Below are positions 17,024-23,387 of a stretch of 27,767 nt of DNA, in pieces. The notes beneath the pieces were generated by a model, which searched no databases, had not been told where the DNA came from, and saw nothing but the letters and a program-made list of their open reading frames with translations. Positions within the stretch are counted from its first letter, which is position 1, and the number at the start of each line of letters is the position of its first letter. The stretch comes from CAZDUZ01 sp964508755 (GTDB lineage Bacteria > Patescibacteriota > Dojkabacteria > SC72 > JAFGCJ01): assembly GCA_964508755.1 (NCBI GenBank), contig CAZDUZ010000008.1, forward strand, positions 1-27,767. The letters are read 5' to 3'. The position numbers and the translations under genes are program-made.

Positions 17024-17758
17024 GTGGGATTACTCAATACACTTTTCGGTAAAACTCAGCCTACCCAACCTCTCGAACAGAAATTCACTGCTGATCTGGT
17101 TTCTACTCCTCTACAAGACAAGATCTGTCCATCGTGTCAAAGCCCACTACCGAGAGAAGTCAAGGCAAAATCCACATGCCCGAATTGCAAGAAGTTAGTA
17201 TTTAAGAGAACAGTTCCGGAATCCCTACAAGAAGTGAATGTTGATGAGGAGAACGCCGAAAAAGTGGATCTTGAATGGGCAAGAATAAATGGCAGGTTAG
17301 ATATTGTGCTTGAGGAGAAGAGTCGCTATGAAGAAATGAGCAAGAAACTTGAAGCAAAATTTGGAAAGAAACCGGATAAAAATGATATTTTGTGGGGAAT
17401 CAGTAACGAAAATATCCAACAGGCATTGAAAGTGGGATCTTATGATGACCTAGCTGGTGCATATCTTAACCTAGGTGTAATATGCGAAAAAGAAAAGCGC
17501 TGGATCGAATGCATAGTTAACTACGCATTATGCGGATACTTCAGTACAAAAGAGTATATAAATGAATCCATAGAGACGCACATACCTTACGCGAAAGAAG
17601 AATTAAAAGTCTATCACTTCATGGACACATCCCCTGTCCGCCGCTCACTTCAAAAATTAGGGAAGACAGATATGCTTGAAAAACTAATCCATCTAATCCA
17701 GGATCCTGCAAGCACCCCCTCGTCCTTAGTCTCTGAGGTACGAAAGCTTCTTGAATAG
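17024..17758 (+). CDS. Zinc-ribbon protein with helical C-terminal region
   Basis: The GTG at 17024 gives a start MGLLNTLFGK, a form common in bacterial proteins, so I prefer it to the TTG at 17006. The 244-residue product has one treble/zinc-ribbon unit, KICPSCQSPLP ... STCPNCKKL (two C-x2-C pairs 17 residues apart, about residues 35-57). A charged, mostly helical region follows (about 75-244) with an LNLGVICEKEKRWIECIVNY segment that resembles one TPR-like helix pair. It may bind nucleic acid or protein through the ribbon. No enzyme motif was seen. It is divergent from the DGQHR gene, and the 232 bases between them must hold both promoters. Confidence 0.8.
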   Translation: MGLLNTLFGKTQPTQPLEQKFTADLVSTPLQDKICPSCQSPLPREVKAKSTCPNCKKLVFKRTVPESLQEVNVDEENAEKVDLEWARINGRLDIVLEEKSRYEEMSKKLEAKFGKKPDKNDILWGISNENIQQALKVGSYDDLAGAYLNLGVICEKEKRWIECIVNYALCGYFSTKEYINESIETHIPYAKEELKVYHFMDTSPVRRSLQKLGKTDMLEKLIHLIQDPASTPSSLVSEVRKLLE

Positions 17759-17763
17759 TAAGT

Positions 17764-17789
17764 TTTCAATCAAACACCCTTCATTGAAA
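17764..17789. repeat. Inverted repeat after the zinc-ribbon gene
   Basis: TTTCAAT and ATTGAAA (7 bp, 12-base loop) begin 6 bases after the stop at 17758. It may form the mRNA 3' end, but it lacks a T-run. A second short hairpin (TACAAG ... CTTGTA) lies near 17828-17846. Confidence 0.3.
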
Positions 17790-17914
17790 TCAAGTGAACG
17801 GGCAGCCGATGTTTGAACTTGGCATAATACAAGTGGCAATCTTGTACTACCAGCATTTCCCAGAGTTACAACGTCCCACTGCAATAACTACTTTCTTTTC
17901 TCCCCTCGTATCGT

Positions 17915-18394
17915 TTAGTCGCAATACTTTATATCGACAACCTCAAGTCCCGTAGCAAGGAGTGCTGTCTTAAGCGCTTCGCGTTCTTCATCATAATTAG
18001 CGCTGATGTACCATGTCTCGCCGTCCGATATGAGGACATAATTTGCGTTTACATACCCATCATCACAAGCTTGTTGTCGCAAGCTAACCTCGTTTATCCA
18101 ATCCGTTGGGATGTTCACGCTGTACTCCACGCCGTTATAGGTACATTTGGTTATCAAATCGTCACAGGTCGCTCCAATTTCGTTTAGCGCCTTTGAAATT
18201 GTCATTTCCTCTGGTACGGCTTCGGTCACTTCTGTTTGCTCTTCCTCCTGAGTATCTACATAAACCGTCTCGTCTGCTACTTCGTTGCGCTCCTCGTTAT
18301 TTTCGTAAACTTTCCCTGTAAGAAGTAGGGTAGCGCCAACACCTGCAAGGATAAGCGCCGAAATAACAACAACGATAAGGACGGTCTTGTTCAT
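17915..18394 (-). CDS. Small single-pass membrane protein with cysteine-bearing outer domain
   Basis: No family was recognised. The 159-residue product starts MNKTVLIVVVISALILAGVG, a membrane span at residues about 4-26, then an acidic linker of about 40 residues rich in Glu and Val. The outer domain has four Cys (in GATCDDL, TKCTY, QACDDG and KYCD) that could form two disulfides. It is the last gene of a minus-strand row of five genes with similar design (17915-20685), so it probably works at the cell surface or in the envelope. It follows the 18427 gene by 32 bases, so they are probably one transcript. Confidence 0.8.
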   Translation of the reverse strand: MNKTVLIVVVISALILAGVGATLLLTGKVYENNEERNEVADETVYVDTQEEEQTEVTEAVPEEMTISKALNEIGATCDDLITKCTYNGVEYSVNIPTDWINEVSLRQQACDDGYVNANYVLISDGETWYISANYDEEREALKTALLATGLEVVDIKYCD

Positions 18395-18426
18395 ACTGTA
18401 TAACTTTAAAATTAATTAACCCGTGA

Positions 18427-18705
18427 TTACTTGTTTCGGGTTAGCCATTCACTATAGTATTCCTTGGAAAACTCCATTACGCCGAAAGTCCATAGCTTAA
18501 CATTCCCATCCTCGTTTCTTTCAATTGTGAACACATCAACCAATTTACCTTTTGTTAAGTCTAGTTCACCTGCTTCACCATTTGACACACCGTCAAGTCT
18601 TTTGTTAACTCTTTCAGCAAATAAGTCGGGGTAGGAATTGAATAAACCAGAATATTCGTGAAGGAAAACAACCCGCCGTACAACATTGTTATCATGCGGT
18701 GTCAT
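18427..18705 (-). CDS. Small soluble protein of unknown function
   Basis: The ATG at 18705 gives a 92-residue product (MTPHDNNVVRRVVFLHEYSG ...) without a signal peptide or membrane span, unlike its neighbours. It has no Cys. The C-terminal half, VDVFTIERNEDGNVKLWTFG, looks like a beta hairpin. The family was not recognised. The conserved spacing of the ACAGGAAGTA box 30 bases before this start and before the 19314 start supports it as a real gene. Confidence 0.6.
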   Translation of the reverse strand: MTPHDNNVVRRVVFLHEYSGLFNSYPDLFAERVNKRLDGVSNGEAGELDLTKGKLVDVFTIERNEDGNVKLWTFGVMEFSKEYYSEWLTRNK

Positions 18706-18734
18706 TTTCAACTGAATAAAAACTTAAATAAACA

Positions 18735-18744
18735 TACTTCCTGT
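18735..18744 (-). promoter_or_regulatory. ACAGGAAGTA box, copy 1
   Basis: On the coding strand ACAGGAAGTA begins at the same distance (30 bases) upstream of the 18705 start as copy 2 does of the 19314 start. It could be a regulator site or a translational element. Confidence 0.35.
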
Positions 18745-18819
18745 GTATATTAATTATCATTTTTGTAATGTTTCACCTGTTCTGACGGGCGTTTAATTTG
18801 CATTTATGTTCGATGCCAG

Positions 18820-19314
18820 TCACCTATACCTGCTCACGCATAATTCTTTCTCTGCCAAGTACTCATCGTTATACTTGTCTCGTCTTTCGGATGGCATAGA
18901 AGAACAGTACTCGCCGTTTCTGTTTATAAAACCGCCATACATATCTCCTAGATACTGCCTTCCTATTTCTGACTTACTCCATTCATATACCTCATCGGTT
19001 AATTCCCCTTTTTCTAGTGTAAGAATAGGAATGTTATTTCCTCTACAGTACTTCACCGTTTCTTCGGATATTCGCTTCCAAGAATCAACAATGCACTCAT
19101 CTATTAATCCCTGAACATCCTGACTACCTGTCTCAACGTCCGTGTTCCTTTCCTCGCTCGCATTGTCGTCGGTCTCTTGACTGTCCTCCAATCTTTCCTC
19201 AACACCGTCCTTTTCTGTGTTTTTTGTAAGTAATGCGCCAATTCCTATCCCAACAGCTAAAAAAATAAGCACAATAAGAATAGTCGAAGCGCTTACCCTA
19301 ATTGGTGTACTCAT
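18820..19314 (-). CDS. Small single-pass membrane protein with cysteine-bearing outer domain
   Basis: The 164-residue product has a short basic N-terminus, a Gly-rich span at about residues 11-29 (TILIVLIFLAVGIGIGALL) and an acidic Glu/Asp/Thr linker to about residue 68. The outer domain has four Cys (DECIVD, KYCRGN, GEYCSS and ELCVSR). GAGGTGAG two bases before the ATG is a good Shine-Dalgarno-like site (positions about 19317-19324), rare in this window. It shares the layout 'span, acidic linker, four-Cys domain' with the 17915 gene, without obvious sequence identity. No family was recognised. Confidence 0.8.
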   Translation of the reverse strand: MSTPIRVSASTILIVLIFLAVGIGIGALLTKNTEKDGVEERLEDSQETDDNASEERNTDVETGSQDVQGLIDECIVDSWKRISEETVKYCRGNNIPILTLEKGELTDEVYEWSKSEIGRQYLGDMYGGFINRNGEYCSSMPSERRDKYNDEYLAEKELCVSRYR

Positions 19315-19343
19315 TTCTCACCTCAATTGTTAATTTAATATCT

Positions 19344-19353
19344 TACTTCCTGT
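19344..19353 (-). promoter_or_regulatory. ACAGGAAGTA box, copy 2
   Basis: Second exact copy of the 10-base box, again 30 bases upstream of a start codon (19314). Confidence 0.35.
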
Positions 19354-19413
19354 AATTAGACTTAGCGGTAGTAGGGGGTGCTTCCACCTCACCCAATACT
19401 ATGCAGTCACCCT

Positions 19414-19809
19414 CTATTTGCACCCCTCAATATAGTGGGTGCATTTCCCGTACTTATCCATTTCATCGCAACACTCCCAGTAATATCTCCACTCTTGGTA
19501 TTGCTTATCTGTCAATGTTGCTTCTTCCCAGCGACCCGTAGCGTCATTTAGATAATAACCAACATATTCACCGTCTCTTGCCTCAACCCCTGTAAAATCT
19601 GTACCGTGTATTCCTTCGGTGTCGCTTGTTTCCTGTTCTTCCTCCTCTTGCTTCTGTTCGTTTTCGTACTTCTGCCTCTCAAAGTCTAACTCCTCTTGCT
19701 TCTGTTTCGGTAGTAGGTAAAGGATGTAAACACCAACAACAAAAAGTAATCCAACTAACACAACCGTTCCCGCAAGGGGGAGTATGTTTTTCTGTGACTG
19801 TTCCACCAT
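19414..19809 (-). CDS. Small single-pass membrane protein with CC-motif outer domain
   Basis: The 131-residue product has a span at about residues 11-33 (LPLAGTVVLVGLLFVVGVYI), then a charged helical stretch rich in Glu, Gln and Lys (about 36-60) that may form a coiled coil. A short outer domain ends YYWECCDEMDKYGKCTHYIE and GCK. The four Cys in the last 22 residues suggest a small disulfide-knotted tip. Third member of the row of membrane proteins; family unknown. Confidence 0.8.
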   Translation of the reverse strand: MVEQSQKNILPLAGTVVLVGLLFVVGVYILYLLPKQKQEELDFERQKYENEQKQEEEEQETSDTEGIHGTDFTGVEARDGEYVGYYLNDATGRWEEATLTDKQYQEWRYYWECCDEMDKYGKCTHYIEGCK

Positions 19810-19899
19810 TACTTACGGTTAAATTATGCAAACTTTACACCTCTAAACGCTTGATAAAAGCAAGTGTTATTACGAGGTAATAGTTTTGTTCCCTTCTCT

Positions 19900-20685
19900 T
19901 TACCAAAACCCCCTATCATGGCATGACTGTAACATTGCATTATACTGCTCCATTGAAGGACAAAATACAATTAATGCCAGATCTAAGTTAAATGGTGCAT
20001 CTCCTTTACACTCTTTCAATTTTGCGTATACACAACTATTTAGCTCACCATCACACTCAAGACCGAACCTTGTCATATGACAATTCAACTCATCTTGACA
20101 TACTTCAGAGAACTGACCGCTTAATGCATCACATGCGCTGATTTGATTTTGGTATTCATCAACTAAATCGCAGTATCCTTTATTCAATTCATAGACAGAA
20201 ATATAATAACTAATTTTCTCGGGTGTACAATCTGGGTCAACCGGTAAAGGTTCTGATGGAGGTGGAGGAGTGGCAGGAGGAGGAGAAGCGGGAGGAGGAG
20301 TGGCGGGAGGAGAAATAATTGAACCTGTATCAGAATTAGATTGGACAGGAAATGTTTCCTCCACAACAGGTTCTTCAGTTGGAATAATTTCATCTGGCTG
20401 CTGTTCTTCCTCACCTTCAAAATTTTCACCTGTTTCCGATTCCATTTCCTTTGATTCGGTGTAGATTCCAGCAACCGTTTCTTCCGTCAAGGTCTCTCGT
20501 TTTTCTTTTACTCTATTTGCTTGCCATGCTTTATTTCCAGCGTAAATTGCACAAGGAACAGCAAGAACACAAAACAGGAGAATAATACTTGTATTACGTT
20601 TGCGAATTTTCGACTCTTCGAGAAGAATAACATCAGACAGTCTTAATCGACTGTCACCACCAGTCACGGTAGTTTGACTCAGCAT
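19900..20685 (-). CDS. Single-pass membrane protein with Pro-rich stalk and Cys-rich head
   Basis: The ATG at 20685 gives 261 residues; the TTG at 20727 is less likely. A cytoplasmic part of about 30 residues precedes a span near residues 32-50 (SIILLFCVLAVPCAIYAG). An acidic region follows, then a stalk of PPATPPP/PPASPPP-type repeats (about 127-150). The C-terminal domain of about 110 residues has ten Cys (for example VDPDCTP, GYCDLV, SACDAL, VCQDEL and NCHMTR). This is a typical build for a surface-exposed protein: anchor, rigid stalk and disulfide-stabilised head. It is the first gene of the row and may lead the operon. Head family not recognised. Confidence 0.82.
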   Translation of the reverse strand: MLSQTTVTGGDSRLRLSDVILLEESKIRKRNTSIILLFCVLAVPCAIYAGNKAWQANRVKEKRETLTEETVAGIYTESKEMESETGENFEGEEEQQPDEIIPTEEPVVEETFPVQSNSDTGSIISPPATPPPASPPPATPPPPSEPLPVDPDCTPEKISYYISVYELNKGYCDLVDEYQNQISACDALSGQFSEVCQDELNCHMTRFGLECDGELNSCVYAKLKECKGDAPFNLDLALIVFCPSMEQYNAMLQSCHDRGFW

Positions 20686-20847
20686 ACATTTATTATAGTA
20701 CTTAGCAGTATTTAGCTCAATCGACAAAATGATATTTCCACAAGAGACTCAAACCCTTCCGCTTTTTTTTACTAAATTTTACGTATGTGAGGGTATCCTT
20801 TTTTTCACATCTCAAATGTTGTTTTTAACACCCCCTACCCTGTGCAA

Positions 20848-20864
20848 ACACACCTGAACACACC
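20848..20864. repeat. ACACACC tandem repeat, left of the nuclease module
   Basis: ACACACCT-GA-ACACACC: two 7-base units ten bases apart (one helical turn). A near-copy (15 of 17 identical) lies at 22860-22876 on the other side of the MazG/EVE-HNH genes. The minus strand is G-rich here and could also form a G-quadruplex. Confidence 0.4.
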
Positions 20865-20898
20865 ATCCCCCTCACATGAAAAAACACGCTCTCGTTCG

Positions 20899-22269
20899 TT
20901 ATGAGATCTTCTCGCCCTCAATAGTCTTTGCGACTTCAGACTCACACTCAGATAAAATTCTAAGCGTAACGTTATATATATCTTCACAATCAGGTAGAGA
21001 CTTAAAACCCCTTGTGAAATACTCCAAATCCTTTGTTCTATAAACAAAATCTAACTTATGTATTGCAGCAACTTCCTGCCGTGAGAGTCCAATTTTATAT
21101 GTGTCACAAACTTCAGAAAGCAACTTTGCCAACGAATGTTTATATTTGAACTTCAGTTTGTTAGCAGTTACACCGGCAATAAGAAGTAATGACTTCATTG
21201 ATAATTCCAGCGCGTGCCCTAAGAGATAGTAGTTAACAGGATAGACTTCTTCATCGATGCACTTACGATTAATCATTATGTCCCGATATGTACGCATGAA
21301 AACCATCGCATATCGAAACATGCCAACAGGTGCAACGCGAGTATTATTTTGTAGCTTTGTAGCGAGGATACTTTTCGAGTCATTGCGTTCTTTCAAGGAT
21401 TCATCTGACCCGTAATGTAGCACTCTATGACAGGTCGGACACACACAAATCATCTCATGTGGGCTATCAAGGCGCGCAACCGAAAGTTCATTGAGGTGAT
21501 GAGCTTCGGCATAAGGAAGCCCACTTTTCTGTATGAACGGTTTAGCCTGACATACTTCACATATATACGCAGCCTTCTCTTTTACCAGTCTTGAGAAACG
21601 AGGGTTCTGGGATAATGACTTCGCAATCCGAACTCTTTCTTTTACCTCATACTTCTCCGTTTCCTTTGAGAGCGCTTTTATCTGTTCCTCCGCTTCTTGG
21701 GGAGTTCTTAGCCTATAGGCTCGTTCATTAACTATCCTCTCGCTTCTATCCGAGGGCTCAATTACTTCTGGGTCCAGAAGACCACCTCCATCCCTCTCAA
21801 TGTAATTTAGCATCGCTGTGGCTTTTTCTCCAGAAGGAAGTGTAGCACCCCGAAGGATATAATTCTGTTTATAGCCAATGACCGATGGTTCAAAGGCGAG
21901 GTCAAGCAGTTTACCCTCGTCAATAAAATAAATGTACTCCCAAGTACGACCGGTATCATCTTTTCCCCAAAGAGCATCCGCCAGAACCGGGCTATGCAGC
22001 TTCCCTGAAACCCGTGCTAAAAATCGAAATTTCCCGCCGAAGTAGAATAGGGTGAAGTCTCCATTTTGAAGCCGATTCCACTCACTTCTAGACCTGCCAT
22101 CAATTGTCGGGACGATGCCCCATACTTTTTGCCGATGGAGAAGATTCGGTACAACAGAACTCTTATCAAGGTTGTTCAGAATAATTGAACTGGATACCCC
22201 CTCATTTACAGTATCAGCAAAATGTTTTACCGCCTCCCTTCCAGAGGCTGGTTGCAATAATACATTCAT
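20899..22269 (-). CDS. EVE-HNH-(HEPN-like) nuclease, probable modification-dependent restriction enzyme
   Basis: The 456-residue product has three parts. Residues about 45-155 resemble an EVE/PUA-like domain (VWGIVPTIDGRSRSEW, GDFTLFYFGGKFRFLARVSG, WEYIYFID), a fold that reads modified bases. Residues about 232-290 are an HNH nuclease: Cys237/Cys240 and Cys277/Cys280 as zinc ligands and AEAHHLNE with His257/His258 for catalysis. Residues about 340-445 are helical (GHALELSMKSLLLIAG, KYKHSLAKLLSEVC, YRTKDLEYFTRGFKSLP) and look like HEPN-type domains found in abortive-infection and toxin proteins. EVE-HNH fusions are known or proposed type IV (modification-dependent) restriction enzymes; the HEPN-like tail is the unusual part. 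The start overlaps the MazG-like stop by 4 bases, so translation is coupled. Confidence 0.8.
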   Translation of the reverse strand: MNVLLQPASGREAVKHFADTVNEGVSSSIILNNLDKSSVVPNLLHRQKVWGIVPTIDGRSRSEWNRLQNGDFTLFYFGGKFRFLARVSGKLHSPVLADALWGKDDTGRTWEYIYFIDEGKLLDLAFEPSVIGYKQNYILRGATLPSGEKATAMLNYIERDGGGLLDPEVIEPSDRSERIVNERAYRLRTPQEAEEQIKALSKETEKYEVKERVRIAKSLSQNPRFSRLVKEKAAYICEVCQAKPFIQKSGLPYAEAHHLNELSVARLDSPHEMICVCPTCHRVLHYGSDESLKERNDSKSILATKLQNNTRVAPVGMFRYAMVFMRTYRDIMINRKCIDEEVYPVNYYLLGHALELSMKSLLLIAGVTANKLKFKYKHSLAKLLSEVCDTYKIGLSRQEVAAIHKLDFVYRTKDLEYFTRGFKSLPDCEDIYNVTLRILSECESEVAKTIEGEKIS

Positions 22270-22643
22270 TTATAATGGGTATACTTTTTAGCACTTCCTC
22301 GAGCTTTTTGAGCCGGATATTTGCGATCATTCTCATTAATCTTGTCGATTACCAGTGAAGAAACATCCAAATCGAGTGCGTTTGCAAGATTCAAGGAGAA
22401 GATAAAAACATCAGCAAGCTCGGACTGAACACTCTTTTGAAAATCATCATCAGTGGTCCACTCCTTCGATACTGCATTTGTATCTTTCCAAAGGAAATGC
22501 TCAAGAAGTTCCCCCGATTCAATACTGATTGCCTCTGCGAGATTCTTTGCATCATGAAATTGCTTCCAATCCCGATTGTCCCGAAACTCAAGAAGTCTTT
22601 TCTTAAGAATAGCTAAAGGGGTATCCGAATCATTAATGCCCAT
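22266..22643 (-). CDS. MazG-like nucleotide pyrophosphohydrolase
   Basis: The 125-residue product is a single all-alpha NTP-PPase domain: FRDNRDWKQFHDAKNLAEAI, then SIESGELLEHFLW with the E-x2-E metal pair, then ELADVFIFSLNLANAL with E-x2-D, then KINENDRKYP. This is the pattern of RS21-C6/dCTPase-type MazG-like enzymes, which cut (d)NTPs to monophosphate and pyrophosphate. The ATG at 22643 is preferred over the TTG at 22655. It overlaps the downstream EVE-HNH gene (AATGA). The pairing suggests it removes modified or excess nucleotides, or lowers dNTPs during defence; this is inference. Confidence 0.88.
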   Translation of the reverse strand: MGINDSDTPLAILKKRLLEFRDNRDWKQFHDAKNLAEAISIESGELLEHFLWKDTNAVSKEWTTDDDFQKSVQSELADVFIFSLNLANALDLDVSSLVIDKINENDRKYPAQKARGSAKKYTHYK

Positions 22644-22708
22644 CAAGAATACCAAGTAAACTTATGTGAGGTGACATTTCCTCGCATGGATTGTCTTCAC
22701 CTGAATCC

Positions 22709-22748
22709 TCAGTTACTGAATTATAGTATTTTCATAAGTGAAGGAAAA
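22709..22748 (-). promoter_or_regulatory. Promoter and palindrome of the MazG/EVE-HNH operon
   Basis: On the minus strand a perfect TATAAT lies at 22725-22720 with a weak -35 (TTTTCC, 22748-22743) at 17-base spacing. A palindrome, TCAGT-T-ACTGA (22709-22719), covers the expected transcription start and could be an operator. The leader of about 70 bases also has an AGGTGA ... TCACCT inverted repeat. Confidence 0.5.
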
Positions 22749-22820
22749 GTTCGCTCGTATTTTCTTTGCGGTCCATAGTTTTTTTCGATATTTTGGGCGT
22801 GTGAACATATCTATTCTCAT
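22713..22820 (-). CDS. Possible small basic protein (35 residues)
   Basis: A GAGGTG ribosome-like site precedes an ATG at 22820, and the frame runs 35 codons to a TAA at 22713-22715. The peptide (MRIDMFTRPKYRKKLWTAKK ...) is strongly basic. It lies upstream of the MazG-like gene and overlaps that gene's putative promoter. It could be a leader or small regulator, or a chance frame. Confidence 0.25.
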   Translation of the reverse strand: MRIDMFTRPKYRKKLWTAKKIRANFSFTYENTIIQ

Positions 22821-22859
22821 CTTCACCTCGACGTTTTATTTGGCCCCCACCTCCTCCAG

Positions 22860-22876
22860 ACACACCTCTACACACC
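22860..22876. repeat. ACACACC tandem repeat, right of the nuclease module
   Basis: ACACACCT-CT-ACACACC, close copy of the 20848 repeat. It lies 2 bases past the stop codon of the 22879 gene. Confidence 0.4.
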
Positions 22877-22878
22877 TC

Positions 22879-23286
22879 CTACTCGCCCAGTTTGATGTCT
22901 CCCCAGTTTACTACGACTTGAGTCACTTTATTGTCGTCGGGTTTATCCTCTCCAAGAATGCGTAGACCCATATGAATAGCTCGATTCTTGTTCGTCTTGT
23001 CCTCATCTTGTAGAATGAGTTTTGCAAGTTCGGAATAGAGTGTCATTCTATCAATTCCAAGGTATCGAGCAACAATGTCGCGGGTTGCCTCGGCGCTTCC
23101 AAGAATCTCGGATGCATTTCGAGCCTTACTTTCGGAGTATCCTGCGTTTAGTGCACATTCTTTATAGTTTATCTTTTTTCCACGGTCGGCTTGGTCACGA
23201 ATGTTCCGTAGAAAACGCCTCTGATTTATTGTCAAATCCCTGCGGGATATGTCGGCGGACTTACCGCCAGAAGTCAGTACCCTCAT
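22879..23286 (-). CDS. Terminase-small-subunit-like DNA-binding protein
   Basis: The ATG at 23286 gives a 135-residue, mainly helical product. LTINQRRFLRNIRDQADRG followed by NYKECALNAGYSESKARNAS is the helix-turn-helix of phage terminase small subunits and related proteins (the 'A-x-x-A-G-Y-S-x-x-T/K-A' pattern). A second helical part, LGIDRMTLYSELAKLILQDE, follows. In phages the small subunit marks DNA for packaging, but no large terminase, portal or capsid gene is visible, so here it may be a regulator or replication factor of the mobile element. A promoter (-35 TTGGAT 23321-23316, -10 TAAAAT 23298-23293) would start transcription at or very near the ATG, giving a leaderless mRNA. Confidence 0.65.
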   Translation of the reverse strand: MRVLTSGGKSADISRRDLTINQRRFLRNIRDQADRGKKINYKECALNAGYSESKARNASEILGSAEATRDIVARYLGIDRMTLYSELAKLILQDEDKTNKNRAIHMGLRILGEDKPDDNKVTQVVVNWGDIKLGE

Positions 23287-23292
23287 GTCCAA

Positions 23293-23321
23293 ATTTTACT
23301 CTCTTCAATGGTATAATCCAA
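23293..23321 (-). promoter_or_regulatory. Promoter for the 22879 gene (leaderless)
   Basis: Reading the minus strand, TTGGAT (23321-23316), 17 bases, then TAAAAT (23298-23293). The expected start falls on the ATG at 23286. It overlaps the opposite-facing promoter at 23309-23317. Confidence 0.5.
23309..23317 (+). promoter_or_regulatory. Extended -10 promoter of the structured leader
   Basis: TGGTATAAT is an extended -10 element (TG-N-TATAAT). Transcription would start near 23324, eight bases before the first stem arm at 23332. No good -35 is visible. Confidence 0.5.
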
Positions 23322-23331
23322 TCAATAAAGT

Positions 23332-23378
23332 CAACGACGGAGAATCCCCACGCTTTAACCGTCGTTGAGCGTGGGGAT
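23332..23378 (+). promoter_or_regulatory. Leader with two mutually exclusive stems (S1-S2-S1'-S2')
   Basis: Four arms lie in the order S1 CAACGACGG (23332-23340), S2 ATCCCCACGCT (23344-23354), S1' CCGTCGTTG (23359-23367), S2' AGCGTGGGGAT (23368-23378). Both pairings are perfect (9 and 11 bp). With no bases between S1' and S2' a full pseudoknot is sterically unlikely, so the stems compete. S2' holds the only G-rich ribosome-like stretch before the TTG at 23388, so S2 pairing would hide it and S1 pairing would free it. The arm S2 region also recalls the right-end hairpin of IS200/IS605 elements. Confidence 0.65.
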
Positions 23379-23387
23379 ATTTATACA

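Noticed and set aside
23022..23387. A 370-residue protein starting at 23022
   Set aside because: The first 122 codons mirror the opposite terminase-like gene and precede the likely promoter; the real start is near 23388.
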